Of a stretch of DNA of 64,000 bases, positions 18,512-27,248 are shown piece by piece. The notes under the pieces were generated by a model. The model did not search any database, had not been told where the DNA came from, and was given only the letters and a program-made list of their open reading frames with translations. The position numbers were made by a program, and so were the translations under genes. The DNA comes from Altererythrobacter sp. XM-24bin4 (GTDB lineage: Bacteria; Pseudomonadota; Alphaproteobacteria; Sphingomonadales; Sphingomonadaceae): NCBI GenBank assembly GCA_003149575.1, contig QCWG01000001.1:773183-837182 (forward strand). Reading direction: 5' to 3'. The first letter of the stretch is position 1; every line of letters begins with the position of its first letter.

Positions 18512-19452
18512 CTAGCAAGCCCTTCGTTGAACCGGCCGTGCTTGCGATAACGGACCATCCATTTGTCTAGAAACAGACCGAGTGGGCGCGGTGTGACGCC
18601 AAGTTTCTTGAAACCGGGGTAGTCGCCAGACGCGCAATTGCCTTCTTTCAACATGACCCATTGATCACGATTCATCGGCGTCAAAGGCAATGCAGCGAAC
18701 ACGGCTGAGGCTGTGTCAGGCACAGGCAAGAATGTTCTCTTGCGGCCTTGCGAGTCAGCGATACGCTGATTCAATTCCATCATAGTGATCACTTCCGGAC
18801 CACCGAGCTCGAAAGTTTTTCCGCCATGCTTGCCTGGATCTTCAAGGGCGTTCGCAATCGCCTCGGCTAAATCATCGACAAAGGCTGGCTGTAGACGTGA
18901 ACTTGGCCCAAAAACCGGCAGTACAGGCATCATTTGGACCAATCCGGCGAACATGTTTACGAAATTGTCGTCTTCTCCAAACAGCGCCGATGGACGCAGG
19001 ATCGACGCGTTGACGAAATTCTCACGCACCAATTCCTCGCCAAGCGCATTGGCTCTAGCATAGGTTGAAGCAGAATCCGCATCGGCGCCGATTGCGCTGA
19101 TATGAACCAGCGCTTCTGCCCCTGAAGCCTTTGCTGCCGAAGCCACTTCTCCGGCGGAATTGCCCATAAGCTGCATCAAGTCGCCACCAAAGCTGCCCAC
19201 CAGATTGACGACAGCATCTGCTCCGGAAACGGCCCCATGCACTTGGCGTGCATCATTGATGTTGCAGCGGGCAAATTGGATCTGCCCTAAATTGGCAAGC
19301 GGCTTTAGCCTGTGGCTCTTTTCCGGATTGCGGCTGGCGATGCGTAGCCGGGCTCCCCGTTCCAAAAGCGCCTGCGCCAGATATTGCCCAAGGAAACCGC
19401 TGCCCCCAAACAGAGTTACGAGTTTGTCCTTGAGCGAAGAGGGGCGGGTCAT
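18508..19452 (-). CDS. NAD(P)-binding protein, complex I NDUFA9-like
   Basis: An atypical short-chain dehydrogenase of the NDUFA9/39-kDa complex I subunit type. Near its N-terminus is the dinucleotide motif LVTLFGGSGFLGQYLAQALLERGARLRIASRNP. FARCNINDARQVHGAVSGADAVVNLVG and LVHISAIGADADSASTYARANALGEELV follow, with the tyrosine and lysine of the usual YxxxK site replaced by YARANA. In alphaproteobacteria such proteins are complex I accessory subunits or homologues; direct proof is absent here. The start is ATG at 19452, preceded by GGAAAAG, rather than the longer frame to 19560. It converges on the NfeD gene with a 4-base overlap. Confidence 0.87.
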   Translation of the reverse strand: MTRPSSLKDKLVTLFGGSGFLGQYLAQALLERGARLRIASRNPEKSHRLKPLANLGQIQFARCNINDARQVHGAVSGADAVVNLVGSFGGDLMQLMGNSAGEVASAAKASGAEALVHISAIGADADSASTYARANALGEELVRENFVNASILRPSALFGEDDNFVNMFAGLVQMMPVLPVFGPSSRLQPAFVDDLAEAIANALEDPGKHGGKTFELGGPEVITMMELNQRIADSQGRKRTFLPVPDTASAVFAALPLTPMNRDQWVMLKEGNCASGDYPGFKKLGVTPRPLGLFLDKWMVRYRKHGRFNEGLAS

Positions 19453-19628
19453 GTTGCTTTTCCGAAAGGTTGCCTGGTCGATTGGCAGCGCATTGCCCCA
19501 AGCAGCGCGCGGCCGCAAGTGTTTGGAGGTAGGCAAATGGCGGAAATGAGTCGTTGACAAGGGCCGCGTAGCGGGGCTAACCGCGCGCCTCGCTCGTTCT
19601 CGCGAAATATGTTTTGCGAAGAGCCTAT

Positions 19629-19715
19629 GCCCAGATGGCGGAATTGGTAGACGCGCTAGCTTCAGGTGCTAGTATTCGCAAGGATGTGGAGGTTCGAGTC
19701 CTCTTCTGGGCACCA
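19629..19715 (+). tRNA. tRNA-Leu (anticodon CAG)
   Basis: An 87-base class II tRNA. The acceptor stem GCCCAGA (19629-19635) pairs with TCTGGGC (19705-19711), followed by discriminator A and an encoded CCA. The D arm is present (AATTGGTAGACGC). The anticodon stem CTAGC/GCTAG encloses the loop TTCAGGT, giving anticodon CAG at 19663-19665. A long variable arm and a T loop (GGTTCGAGTCC) follow. It reads CUG codons. Its 3' end is the attachment site of the island that follows. Confidence 0.97.
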
Positions 19716-19716
19716 T
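19702..19716 (+). repeat. Left attachment repeat of genomic island
   Basis: The 15-base sequence TCTTCTGGGCACCAT spans the 3' end of tRNA-Leu plus one base. It recurs exactly at 45011-45025. Direct repeats of a tRNA 3' end are the standard footprint of tyrosine-recombinase integration, where the element restores the tRNA at one end. Confidence 0.87.
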
Positions 19717-20068
19717 CAGATTAACGCATTGACATATAGAGAGAAAATGGCGAGTTCTGAAGACTCGCATTGGTTCTCCAAATCACTGTCCCTATTCGTC
19801 TTTTCTCTTCCCTCGCAGCACCTACCGGTCCCTGGCACTCGAATCTCGATTCCTCTCGAATCGTCCCAGCCTCAGATTTTTGCAAGCTTCTTCGGAAACT
19901 GAATTCACAGGCCCGCATCGGCATCCAGCAGTAGACCGTTCGAACGCCCCCGAAGCGATGCCGAAAATCTCATTCTATGAGAGAATGAGGGTGCGTCTGG
20001 GTTGCCCTGCAACCACGAACTCATCATAGATCAGGCGATGGAGGCATATTTAGCGGGGAGCCGGAAAG
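19717..20068. other. Non-coding left end of the island
   Basis: A 352-bp stretch between tRNA-Leu and the XdhC-like gene with no convincing coding sequence. It holds two hairpins. In the first, GCGAGT and ACTCGC (about 19750-19768) flank a 7-base loop. In the second, CTCATTCT (19969-19976) pairs with AGAATGAG (19982-19989) across 5 bases. Either could be a leftover of the integration module or a signal for xdhC transcription. No integrase remnant was recognised here. Confidence 0.5.
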
Positions 20069-20932
20069 TTGCAGTCGGATCATTTTGCACTTGCTCGCTG
20101 CGCCGAGGGCAATGCGGCGATGTGCACGATAGTCAATATTGAAGGCTCTTTTTCACGCCGATTGGGCGCGCAGCTTGCCGTTGGCTGGCACGGTGACATG
20201 GTCGGATCGCTTGCGGATGGCTGTCTTGAGCAGCAGTTGCGGCGGGAGGCCGAACGGGCGCGCACCGGCCTTGGTGCGTTTGTAATGAGGTTTGGCAAGA
20301 ACTCGCTGAACATAGATTTTCGGCTGCCGTGCGGAAGCGGCATTGACATCCTTATCGATACAGCACCGGATTTTGAAGCAGGCAGGCAAGTTCTACGCCA
20401 GTTAACGCAGAGAAGGCCTGCGACGCTCGATTTGAACCTGCAGTCCCACCCATCATTCCTGCAACGAAGAGCCTACATTCCGCAGCCTCGGCTGGTGGTT
20501 CTTGGAACGGGCCGCGAGGTCACGGCTTTGGTAGATTTCGCGCAGGGTTACGGAGTGGATGTCGAATGTCGCTTTCCAATTGGCGATGCAGGCCCGGGTA
20601 TGGCGAGCTTGTCGCTCGGGCACGCCCCGGAAGATATTTCCATCGACCCGTGGACCGCGATCGTGATCCTGTTTCACGATCATGAGTGGGAGCGCATGCT
20701 CTTACCCTGGGCGCTGCGCACGGATGCTTTCTTTGTTGGGGTCCAGGGGGGGCAGGCTGTACGAGAAGAACGTGAGGCCATGCTCCAGGCAAATGGGCTT
20801 GGGTCCAGCGCAGATTCACGCTTTCATAGTCCTGTTGGATTGATTCCACGAACGCGCGAGCCGGATATGCTCGCGTTGTCGATATTTTCGCACGTCATGG
20901 CCGAGTATGACAGCCTTCACCCGCATCGGTAG
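20069..20932 (+). CDS. XdhC/CoxI-family molybdenum hydroxylase maturation protein
   Basis: A 287-residue protein of the XdhC/CoxI family. Such proteins bind molybdenum cofactor, help to add its sulfido ligand and hand it to xanthine dehydrogenase-type enzymes. The N-terminal signature is visible as IVNIEGSFSRRLGAQLAV, GDMVGSLADGCLEQQL and FRLPCGSGIDILID. The C-terminal Rossmann part has RLVVLGTGREVTALVDFAQGYG and AIVILFHDHEWE. The start is TTG at 20069. The stop overlaps the MocA-like gene. The matching molybdenum hydroxylase is 18 kb away at 38242-41996, at the other end of the same island. Confidence 0.87.
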   Translation: MQSDHFALARCAEGNAAMCTIVNIEGSFSRRLGAQLAVGWHGDMVGSLADGCLEQQLRREAERARTGLGAFVMRFGKNSLNIDFRLPCGSGIDILIDTAPDFEAGRQVLRQLTQRRPATLDLNLQSHPSFLQRRAYIPQPRLVVLGTGREVTALVDFAQGYGVDVECRFPIGDAGPGMASLSLGHAPEDISIDPWTAIVILFHDHEWERMLLPWALRTDAFFVGVQGGQAVREEREAMLQANGLGSSADSRFHSPVGLIPRTREPDMLALSIFSHVMAEYDSLHPHR

Positions 20933-21533
20933 GTCGCAAACGCTGGTGGCAGTCCTTGCCGCTGGTAAAGGACGGCGGTTTGGGGAGAACAAGCTGCTTG
21001 CGCCCTGTTGCGGGATGCCAGTGGTGGCGTGGGCATTGAAGGCAATCGACGCGGCGGGGTTCGAGCCCGGAGTTTTGGTCTGCCGACCGCTCTTCGCGGC
21101 CAAGCTGGGCGTAGCGACGGAGTGGTCCTTTCTCGAAGTGCAAGAGCGGCAGGCCACACCACTTTCACATTCGATCGGCTTGGCGGTAGGAGCTGCACAA
21201 CATCTTGGAGCAGAGTCCCTCCTTGTTTGTCTGGCGGACATGCCTCTTGTAGAACCGGACCATCTGAAGAGGGTTGGGACCTGCGAAGGTGTTGCGGCCA
21301 CAATCCATGAGGATGGCGGTCTCGGCGTTCCTGCCCGCTTTCCGGCGAGCTACTATCCTCGGTTGCTTGAGCTTCGCGGCGATCAGGGTGCAGGCAAACT
21401 GTTGCGCGGCCTTACCGACATCACCAGATGTGCTGCACCAACTAGCACGTTATTGGATGTCGACACGCCTGACGACATAAGGACAGCGGAAAACATACTG
21501 GCATGCCGGGGATCGGGAGACCGATCTCAATAA
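20907..21533 (+). CDS. MocA/MobA-like molybdenum cofactor nucleotidyltransferase
   Basis: A 208-residue NTP-transferase-like protein. The nucleotide-binding motif is LVAVLAAGKGRRFGENKLLAPCCGMPVV; the metal-binding segment is LLVCLADMPLVEPDHL, followed by GVPARFPASYYPRLLELRGDQGAGKLL, as in MocA. MocA adds CMP to Mo-molybdopterin, giving the cytosine dinucleotide cofactor used by xanthine dehydrogenase-family hydroxylases, including quinoline and CO oxidoreductases. It overlaps xdhC by 26 bp, so the two form a cofactor-maturation operon. Confidence 0.88.
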   Translation: MTAFTRIGRSQTLVAVLAAGKGRRFGENKLLAPCCGMPVVAWALKAIDAAGFEPGVLVCRPLFAAKLGVATEWSFLEVQERQATPLSHSIGLAVGAAQHLGAESLLVCLADMPLVEPDHLKRVGTCEGVAATIHEDGGLGVPARFPASYYPRLLELRGDQGAGKLLRGLTDITRCAAPTSTLLDVDTPDDIRTAENILACRGSGDRSQ

Positions 21534-21578
21534 CCCAATCTAGGGAAGATCAGATGTGTGCCGGCGCTGGCTCGTTTG

Positions 21579-22694
21579 TCATGGCCTGACGAGCCACTTG
21601 CCTCCGGTTCGAATACCCATGCATGCTTGCAGAGTGTCGGGCTGGAGCATTTGCTCAAGAGCAATCGTGCCCGCAAACTCGCTTGAGAAAATATCGTCAA
21701 GTCGGTCGACCACATAGCCCTTCATCGCTGCAACTTTTGCGGGGCTGAACTTCTTCAGCTCCGATTGGAGGAGCCATCCTCCGATATTCCATGCCATCCC
21801 GAAATTGCGCCAGAATGTCACGGGAGCTGGATCAAGCCCGCCAAAGAAGTATAGCTGCTTCCCGATTTTAGAACCGTATGGTCCCGAAATACCGGCACTG
21901 CGTGCAAGCGCGTCCTCCATCGCGTGCAAGATTTGGCCTGCCAGAGCTCCTCCGCCCATAGCATCAAAGGCGATGGTTGCCCCGGTTTCGACCAGCGCAT
22001 TGATGAGATGATCACGGAAATTGGGGTCCGAGCTATTGCAGATGTGGTCGGCGCCCAATTCCAGAAGGGCATCGCGAGCTCTGTCCGATCGAACGATGTT
22101 GACGAGGGGTACGCCTTCCGCCTCGCACAGCCGATTGACCATCTTCCCGAGATTGGATGCCGCAGCAGTCAGCAAAAGGCCATTATGCCCTCCGTTGTGC
22201 ATCGTTTCCAGCATTGCCAGTGCCGTCATTGGATTGACAAAGGCAGCCGCACAAAGTTCGACCGGACTGGAAGAAGACAGAACAAGGCAATCGTTACAGT
22301 CGACGATGCAATGGTCACTATACATACCCCTCGTGGCTGTAGAGACCCTCTTGCCTATGAGTTGCTGGGCACTGTCCGCTTCTCCTGCGGCTATAACAAT
22401 CCCCGTGCCTTCGTTGCCGAGCGGCATATCTACACCAAGACGCCAACCGAATGCCTTGGCGAGTTCAGGGGGCAGGTTACCGCACAGTGCTTCGCCCGCT
22501 GCATCGTGGACCGCATAGAGGGCGTCCGGTTCGAGACTGCAAAGCATCGCTTTCAAATCGGCAGGATTAATCGGCGCTGCATCGACCTTCAGCAATAAGG
22601 CGTTTGCCGCGAGGGAACCGACCTCTTCGTTGCGCAATCGCAGTGTCAGCGAACCGTCCCGTTCCAAACGGGAGACGAGCCGGCGTGCAATCAA
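21579..22694 (-). CDS. MDR-family (quinone oxidoreductase-like) dehydrogenase
   Basis: A 371-residue medium-chain dehydrogenase/reductase. It has the GroES-like N-terminus ([32 protein letters not shown]) and the Rossmann part ([46 protein letters not shown]). The structural-zinc Cys ladder of alcohol dehydrogenases is absent, so it is more like a zinc-free enoyl or quinone reductase. It is the last gene of the minus-strand meta-pathway operon, overlapping the aldolase gene by 4 bases. A role in reducing an unsaturated ring-fission intermediate is possible but unproven. Confidence 0.82.
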   Translation of the reverse strand: MIARRLVSRLERDGSLTLRLRNEEVGSLAANALLLKVDAAPINPADLKAMLCSLEPDALYAVHDAAGEALCGNLPPELAKAFGWRLGVDMPLGNEGTGIVIAAGEADSAQQLIGKRVSTATRGMYSDHCIVDCNDCLVLSSSSPVELCAAAFVNPMTALAMLETMHNGGHNGLLLTAAASNLGKMVNRLCEAEGVPLVNIVRSDRARDALLELGADHICNSSDPNFRDHLINALVETGATIAFDAMGGGALAGQILHAMEDALARSAGISGPYGSKIGKQLYFFGGLDPAPVTFWRNFGMAWNIGGWLLQSELKKFSPAKVAAMKGYVVDRLDDIFSSEFAGTIALEQMLQPDTLQACMGIRTGGKWLVRP

Positions 22695-23719
22695 TTCCTT
22701 TCACCTGAAAGATCCAGAGCAACATCGACGATCATGTCCTCCTGTCCGCCGACCATCTTGCGGCGGCCCACTTCGGCAAGGATGGTGCGTGTATCGAGAC
22801 CGTGATCTTGCGCAGCCTTTTCCGCGTGGCGCAGGAAACTCGAATAGACCCCGGCATAGCCCAACGTCAGCGTTTCGCGGTCCACACGAACGGGTCGATC
22901 CTGCAGCGGGCGGACGAGGTCTTCTGCCGCATCCATCAGTGAATAGAGATCGCAGCCGTGGTTCCAGCCGTAGCTGTCAGCTGCGGCGATGAAGACTTCG
23001 AGCGGGGCATTGCCCGCACCTGCGCCCATCCCGGCGAGGCTGGCATCCACGCGGACGGCACCGTTCTGCACAGCCACGATTGAGTTGGCGACACCCAGGG
23101 ATAGATTGTGATGAGCGTGGACACCACGCTGCGTCTCCGGCTTTAACACCCGGTCATAAGCCTGCAATCGGGCTGCATATTGTTCCATGTTCATCGCACC
23201 GCCGCTGTCGGTGACATAGACGCAGTGCGCACCATATTCTTCCATCAGCCGGGCTTGCTGTGCGAGCGGCTCGGGCTCCGACATGTGGCTCATCATCAGG
23301 AAGCCCGATACATCCATGCCCAGATTGCGCGCCGCTTCGATATGCTGCTTCGACACATCTGCCTCGGTGCAATGGGTCGCAATCCGTACCGAGCGCACGC
23401 CCATCTCATAGGCTCGATTGAGATCGTGCACAGTGCCGATTCCGGGTAAGAGCAAGGTGGTGAGCACCGAATGTTCGAGCACTTCGGCAACCGCGCCGAT
23501 CCAGTCCCAGTCGGTATGAGCGCCAAAGCCGTAGTTGAAGCTGGAACCTTGCAATCCGTCTCCGTGGGCCACCTCGATAGCATCGACCTTGGCCGCATCG
23601 AGAGCCTTGGCGATCGCCTGGACATGCTCGATCCCGTACTGGTGGCGGATCGCATGCATGCCATCGCGCAAGGTAACATCCTGAATGTAGAGCTTAGCGC
23701 TGGTCGGATCGAAGTTCAT
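22691..23719 (-). CDS. 4-hydroxy-2-oxovalerate aldolase
   Basis: DmpG/MhpE/BphI-type metal-dependent aldolase, cleaving 4-hydroxy-2-oxopentanoate to pyruvate and acetaldehyde. 342 residues. The N-terminal [20 protein letters not shown] carries the HMGL-like metal Asp and Arg. The metal His pair is in [16 protein letters not shown], with [19 protein letters not shown]. The C-terminal communication domain ([19 protein letters not shown]) docks the acetaldehyde dehydrogenase, which is encoded just upstream with a 4-base overlap; the pair normally channels acetaldehyde. Confidence 0.96.
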   Translation of the reverse strand: MNFDPTSAKLYIQDVTLRDGMHAIRHQYGIEHVQAIAKALDAAKVDAIEVAHGDGLQGSSFNYGFGAHTDWDWIGAVAEVLEHSVLTTLLLPGIGTVHDLNRAYEMGVRSVRIATHCTEADVSKQHIEAARNLGMDVSGFLMMSHMSEPEPLAQQARLMEEYGAHCVYVTDSGGAMNMEQYAARLQAYDRVLKPETQRGVHAHHNLSLGVANSIVAVQNGAVRVDASLAGMGAGAGNAPLEVFIAAADSYGWNHGCDLYSLMDAAEDLVRPLQDRPVRVDRETLTLGYAGVYSSFLRHAEKAAQDHGLDTRTILAEVGRRKMVGGQEDMIVDVALDLSGERN

Positions 23720-24672
23720 GCGGTCACTCCTTGATGAATACGCGCGGCAATCTTTTCTGCCGTCTTCATGGCCGCCGAGGTCATTATGTCGAGATTGCCG
23801 GCATAGGCGGGCAGGTAGTGCGCGGCGCCTTCTACCTCGAGGAACACGCTGACCTTGATGCCGGTGAAATCTGTCTGTCCCGTTTTCGCCATCTCGGGGA
23901 TGCGCAGCGGGCGGTTTGACCCGATATGTTCGAATTGCACAGCCTGCTTAAGGCGATAGCCAGGGACATAGGTCTGAACTTGGGCCACCATATCTTCTAC
24001 ACTGCAGCGGATCTCCTCCTGGTCAGCGTCCGCGCAAAGGCAATAGACCGTATCTCGCATGATCAAGGGAGGTTCGGCAGGATTGAGGATGATTATTGCC
24101 TTCCCGCGCGTCGCGCCGCCCACGTCCATGATCGCCTGGCTGGTAGTCTCTGTGAACTCGTCGATATTGGCGCGTGTGCCGGGACCGGCGCTTTTTGAGG
24201 CGATCGAGGCGACGATTTCTCCATAGTGGACCTTGGCCACGCGGTTTACGGCATGGACGATGGGGATGGTTGCCTGGCCGCCGCACGTGACCATGTTGAC
24301 GTTCTTCGCATCGAGGTTGGTCTCGCCATTCACCGGCGGGATGGTGTACGGACCGATGGCGGCCGGGGTCAGATCCACCATGCGCTTGCCCGCGGCCAGG
24401 ATAGCTTCGCTGTGACGCCTGTGTGCGCCGGCGCTCGTGGCATCGAAGACGATCTCGATATCGGCGAACTCGGGCATCGCCATCAGCCCGTCGATCCCCT
24501 CGGCAGTCGTGGCGACACCCATCCGCGTTGCCCGCTTGAGTCCGTCGCTGTCCGGGTCAATCCCGACAAGGACACTCATCTCGAGCACCTCCGAGAGACG
24601 CATGATCTTGATCATCAAATCCGTGCCGATATTGCCCGAACCTATGATCGCCACAGGGGTCTTACGGCTCAT
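23716..24672 (-). CDS. Acetaldehyde dehydrogenase (acylating)
   Basis: DmpF/MhpF/BphJ-type enzyme that oxidises acetaldehyde with CoA to acetyl-CoA and NADH. 318 residues. [18 protein letters not shown] binds NAD. The catalytic cysteine is in [21 protein letters not shown], and [16 protein letters not shown] and [20 protein letters not shown] are family motifs. It overlaps the hydratase gene upstream and the aldolase gene downstream by 4 bases each, so the order is hydratase, dehydrogenase, aldolase in one translationally coupled operon. Confidence 0.96.
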   Translation of the reverse strand: MSRKTPVAIIGSGNIGTDLMIKIMRLSEVLEMSVLVGIDPDSDGLKRATRMGVATTAEGIDGLMAMPEFADIEIVFDATSAGAHRRHSEAILAAGKRMVDLTPAAIGPYTIPPVNGETNLDAKNVNMVTCGGQATIPIVHAVNRVAKVHYGEIVASIASKSAGPGTRANIDEFTETTSQAIMDVGGATRGKAIIILNPAEPPLIMRDTVYCLCADADQEEIRCSVEDMVAQVQTYVPGYRLKQAVQFEHIGSNRPLRIPEMAKTGQTDFTGIKVSVFLEVEGAAHYLPAYAGNLDIMTSAAMKTAEKIAARIHQGVTA

Positions 24673-25451
24673 GCGTCATCCCCAAATGTGAAGTTGCACG
24701 AACCAATTCCGTCAACTGTCGCGATGATCTTGTCGCCCGGGGCAAGTGTGACCATCGGGCCGAGCGCTCCTGCCAAGAGGATATCGCCCGCGGTCAGGGG
24801 TTCACCCCTTTCAGCGAGGGTGCGCGCCAGCCAAGCCGCTGCATTGAGCGGATTGCCGAGTGCTGCGGCTCCAATACCTACCGAAGCCACCTCGCCATTT
24901 ACGCTCATATTCATTTGCGCCCCCTCGAGATCGAGACCATCAATGGGCAATCCTTCGGTCGCCAGCACGAAGAAAGCCGAGGACCCATTGTCGGCTACCG
25001 TATCGGCAAAGGTAATCTTCCAATCGGCAATCCGGCTGTCGACGATCTCGATCGCCGCGTGTACCGTTGCTACTGACTGTGCGACCATTTCCGGAGACGT
25101 CTCGACCGAAGGCAAATCACCGCCCAGCACAAAGGCGATCTCGGCTTCCGCCTTTGGCTGGATCGTGCGTGCGGGATCGAGGTTCCCGCCATCGGGTATC
25201 TGCATGTCTTCGAACAGGACGCCGAAATCGGGCTGGTCGACACCCAATTGCTTCTGCACAGCTTCAGCGGTCAGGCCCGCTTTGCGGCCCACGATCTTGC
25301 GGCCCTGCGCCTGCCAATAGCGCGTGTTAATCGTCTGCACCGCATAAGCGCCGTCGGAGTCAATCGGGTCGAGGGCATCGCGGAGCGGTTCTATGCATCC
25401 GAGTTCGTATGCGCCTCGTAGCCGGACGGCCAGTTCTTCGTAGGTAGGCAT
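24669..25451 (-). CDS. 2-oxopent-4-enoate (2-hydroxypenta-2,4-dienoate) hydratase
   Basis: DmpE/MhpD/BphH-family hydratase (260 residues) that adds water to 2-hydroxypenta-2,4-dienoate, giving 4-hydroxy-2-oxovalerate. Visible motifs are [50 protein letters not shown] (metal Glu pair), [14 protein letters not shown] and [11 protein letters not shown]. It is the first gene of the meta-pathway operon (25451 down to 21579). A 99-bp region separates it from the divergent IclR gene, which is therefore the best candidate regulator. Confidence 0.95.
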   Translation of the reverse strand: MPTYEELAVRLRGAYELGCIEPLRDALDPIDSDGAYAVQTINTRYWQAQGRKIVGRKAGLTAEAVQKQLGVDQPDFGVLFEDMQIPDGGNLDPARTIQPKAEAEIAFVLGGDLPSVETSPEMVAQSVATVHAAIEIVDSRIADWKITFADTVADNGSSAFFVLATEGLPIDGLDLEGAQMNMSVNGEVASVGIGAAALGNPLNAAAWLARTLAERGEPLTAGDILLAGALGPMVTLAPGDKIIATVDGIGSCNFTFGDDA

Positions 25452-25550
25452 CTAGACTGGTCCTGTGCTGTTGATCATCTATCAATTGAGAACGCCAGAC
25501 TATGATATTCGCGGGTTTGTTACCAGGCGTGGCCATGTTATAAATCTCAC
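25452..25550. promoter_or_regulatory. Divergent promoter region, meta operon/iclR
   Basis: 99 bp between the two divergent starts. It includes TTGATCATCTATCAATTGAG (25471-25490), whose part ATCAATTGA resembles the centre (TTCAATTGAA) of the long palindrome at 26351. It may be the operator through which the IclR protein controls both its own gene and the hydratase-aldolase operon. No clear -35/-10 pair can be fixed by eye. Confidence 0.4.
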
Positions 25551-26318
25551 ATGGCGAGATCAAAGACCCCCACTGTTGCGGCACTAGAGCGTGCCCTTGA
25601 GCTACTGGAAGCTATCATCGAGGATGGCGGGCAGGCCGCGCTCATCGAGAACGCCGCGAGGACTGGCATGCCACATGCCACAGCGCATCGAATGGTGTTG
25701 ACCATGGTTGAGACGGGCTATCTACGAAAGCTCTCACGCGGCAGGTACATTGCTGGGCCGAGGTTGGAAGCGATCTCAGCCATAGTTACAGATGAGAACA
25801 AGACCGTCGCCTTGAGCCGGGCATCTCTGGCGAAAGCTGCCGCCCGCCACTCGTGTACCGCGCATCTGGGTGTCCTGCGGGATAACATGGTGACCTATTT
25901 GGCGAAGGAAGGTTCGGCGCGCGAGAGTTCCTTCACCAGAGAAGGCGGCCAGTTGGAGGCCTATTGCTCGGCTCTGGGCAAGATACTGCTGGCTCATGAG
26001 CGACCAGCAGAGCGCAATGCCTATTTCGATTCCGGACCATTCGTCAGAATAACGTCGGCAACCATCACAGATCCGGAGGTGTTGCGTGCCGAGTTGGATC
26101 AGATCGGCAAAGAGAGCGTTGCCTGGGATCGCGAAGAGATTGCAGAGAATCTTGTGTGCTGTGCTGCTCCCGTCGTCTGGCCTAATGGGGAGGTGAAAGC
26201 AGCGGTTTCGCTCTCTTTTGACAAGGCCAATCTCAAGGGGAAGAGGATGGGCGAGATCGCTCGATCCACTTCGGATCTGGCACGGGAGATTGGCCGCAAA
26301 ATTGCAGCAGTCGATTAA
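25551..26318 (+). CDS. IclR-family transcriptional regulator
   Basis: A 255-residue regulator with an N-terminal winged helix (VAALERALELLEAIIEDGG, HATAHRMVLTMVETGYLRKLSRGRYIAG) and a C-terminal IclR effector domain (YCSALGKILLAHERPAERNAYF, SVAWDREEIAENLVCCAAPVVWPNGEVKAAVSLSF). IclR proteins commonly control aromatic degradation (PcaU, PobR, MhpR), acting as activators or repressors with a pathway intermediate as ligand. It is divergent from the meta operon and co-directional with the maleate isomerase gene, and is well placed to control both. Confidence 0.93.
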   Translation: MARSKTPTVAALERALELLEAIIEDGGQAALIENAARTGMPHATAHRMVLTMVETGYLRKLSRGRYIAGPRLEAISAIVTDENKTVALSRASLAKAAARHSCTAHLGVLRDNMVTYLAKEGSARESSFTREGGQLEAYCSALGKILLAHERPAERNAYFDSGPFVRITSATITDPEVLRAELDQIGKESVAWDREEIAENLVCCAAPVVWPNGEVKAAVSLSFDKANLKGKRMGEIARSTSDLAREIGRKIAAVD

Positions 26319-26350
26319 GGCTGCACATCACACTCTCGCCTGCCCAGTGG

Positions 26351-26384
26351 TGTATATTGACATTCAATTGAACATCAATGTACA
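26351..26384. promoter_or_regulatory. 34-bp interrupted palindrome, probable operator
   Basis: A nearly perfect dyad centred at 26367/26368. The core TTCAATTGAA (26363-26372) is flanked by CA on each side, then by TTGA on the left and TCAA on the right, then by TGTATA on the left and TGTACA on the right. Thirteen of seventeen base positions per half are symmetric by my hand count, the exceptions being the CA steps, one outer base and the uncertainty of hand counting. It lies between the IclR gene and the maleate isomerase gene, 70 bases before the latter's ATG. The length and symmetry suit a dimer or tetramer of the IclR or MarR-like regulator. Confidence 0.62.
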
Positions 26385-26453
26385 TGCAACTTAGCGGCGT
26401 CGGACTGATGGCTCGCATCCCCCCTTCCTCAAGAGGGAACTCAGTTTCAGATT

Positions 26454-27209
26454 ATGACAAACACATTCCGTATCGGACAGATCGTCCCAAGCTCGAATAC
26501 AACGATGGAAACAGAAATTCCCGCCATGTTACGGGCGCGCGAAAGGAGTTGTCCGGAGCGATTTACCTTCCATTCAAGCCGGATGCGCATGATGCATGTC
26601 GTCAAGGAAGAACTGGCGGCCATGGATGCACAAAGCCTGCGGTGCGCCCTTGAACTGGCGGATGCAAGAGTGGATGTCATGGGTTACGCCTGCCTCGTGG
26701 CGATCATGGCGATGGGCCCTGGTTATCACCGCAAGAGCCAGGAGAAGCTTTCAGCAGCTGCGCGAGAGGCAGATTGTACCTCACCCGTTATTACCAGCGC
26801 GGGCGCCTTGATCACGACCCTGAAGGAACTCGGCCTGTCCAGGGTGGCTGTGCTTGCGCCCTATATGAAGCCTTTGACTCAAACTGTGATCGACTACATC
26901 GAGGCCGAGGATATCGAGGTTTGTGCTAGCCGCGCACTCGAGATATCCGACAACCTCGCCGTAGGCCGCCGGCTGCCGGAGCAGGCGTTGGAAGAGGCTT
27001 CGAGAATAGACTTGACTGAAGCACAGGCACTCGTCTTGTCCGCGTGCGTGCAGATGCCGGCCGCCGCGGCAATAGATGCCGCGGAACAGAAATTCGGATT
27101 GCCTGTTGTCACTGCCTCCAGTTGCACGGTTCGTCAGATGCTCAAATCACTGGACCTCACTCCGGTCGTAGCAGGATACGGCGCAGCCTTGTCATCTCAC
27201 AATGCTTGA
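26454..27209 (+). CDS. Maleate isomerase (maleate cis-trans isomerase)
   Basis: A 251-residue member of the Asp/Glu racemase superfamily, close to NicE/MaiA maleate isomerases of nicotinate degradation. RIGQIVPSSNTTMETEIPAML and FTFHSSRMRMMHVVKEELAAMD are typical of that group from memory. The two catalytic cysteines are visible in VMGYACLVAIMAM (Cys about 80) and LVLSACVQMP (Cys about 198), with APYMKPLTQTVIDYI between them. It turns maleate into fumarate without cofactor. No 2,5-dihydroxypyridine dioxygenase or N-formylmaleamate deformylase of the nicotinate route is present, so the maleate must come from another reaction in this island. Confidence 0.92.
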   Translation: MTNTFRIGQIVPSSNTTMETEIPAMLRARERSCPERFTFHSSRMRMMHVVKEELAAMDAQSLRCALELADARVDVMGYACLVAIMAMGPGYHRKSQEKLSAAAREADCTSPVITSAGALITTLKELGLSRVAVLAPYMKPLTQTVIDYIEAEDIEVCASRALEISDNLAVGRRLPEQALEEASRIDLTEAQALVLSACVQMPAAAAIDAAEQKFGLPVVTASSCTVRQMLKSLDLTPVVAGYGAALSSHNA

Positions 27210-27248
27210 AGGATAAGCATGAGAAATTTGTAGCGGCACGAGTACGAG

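Noticed and set aside
21924..22598. A 224-codon plus-strand frame opposite the MDR dehydrogenase gene
   Set aside because: Antisense shadow of a well-supported gene; its product has no recognisable motif.
24226..25320. A 364-codon plus-strand frame opposite the acetaldehyde dehydrogenase and hydratase genes
   Set aside because: It is antisense to two clearly recognised enzymes with full conserved motifs; long shadow frames are common in GC-rich DNA.
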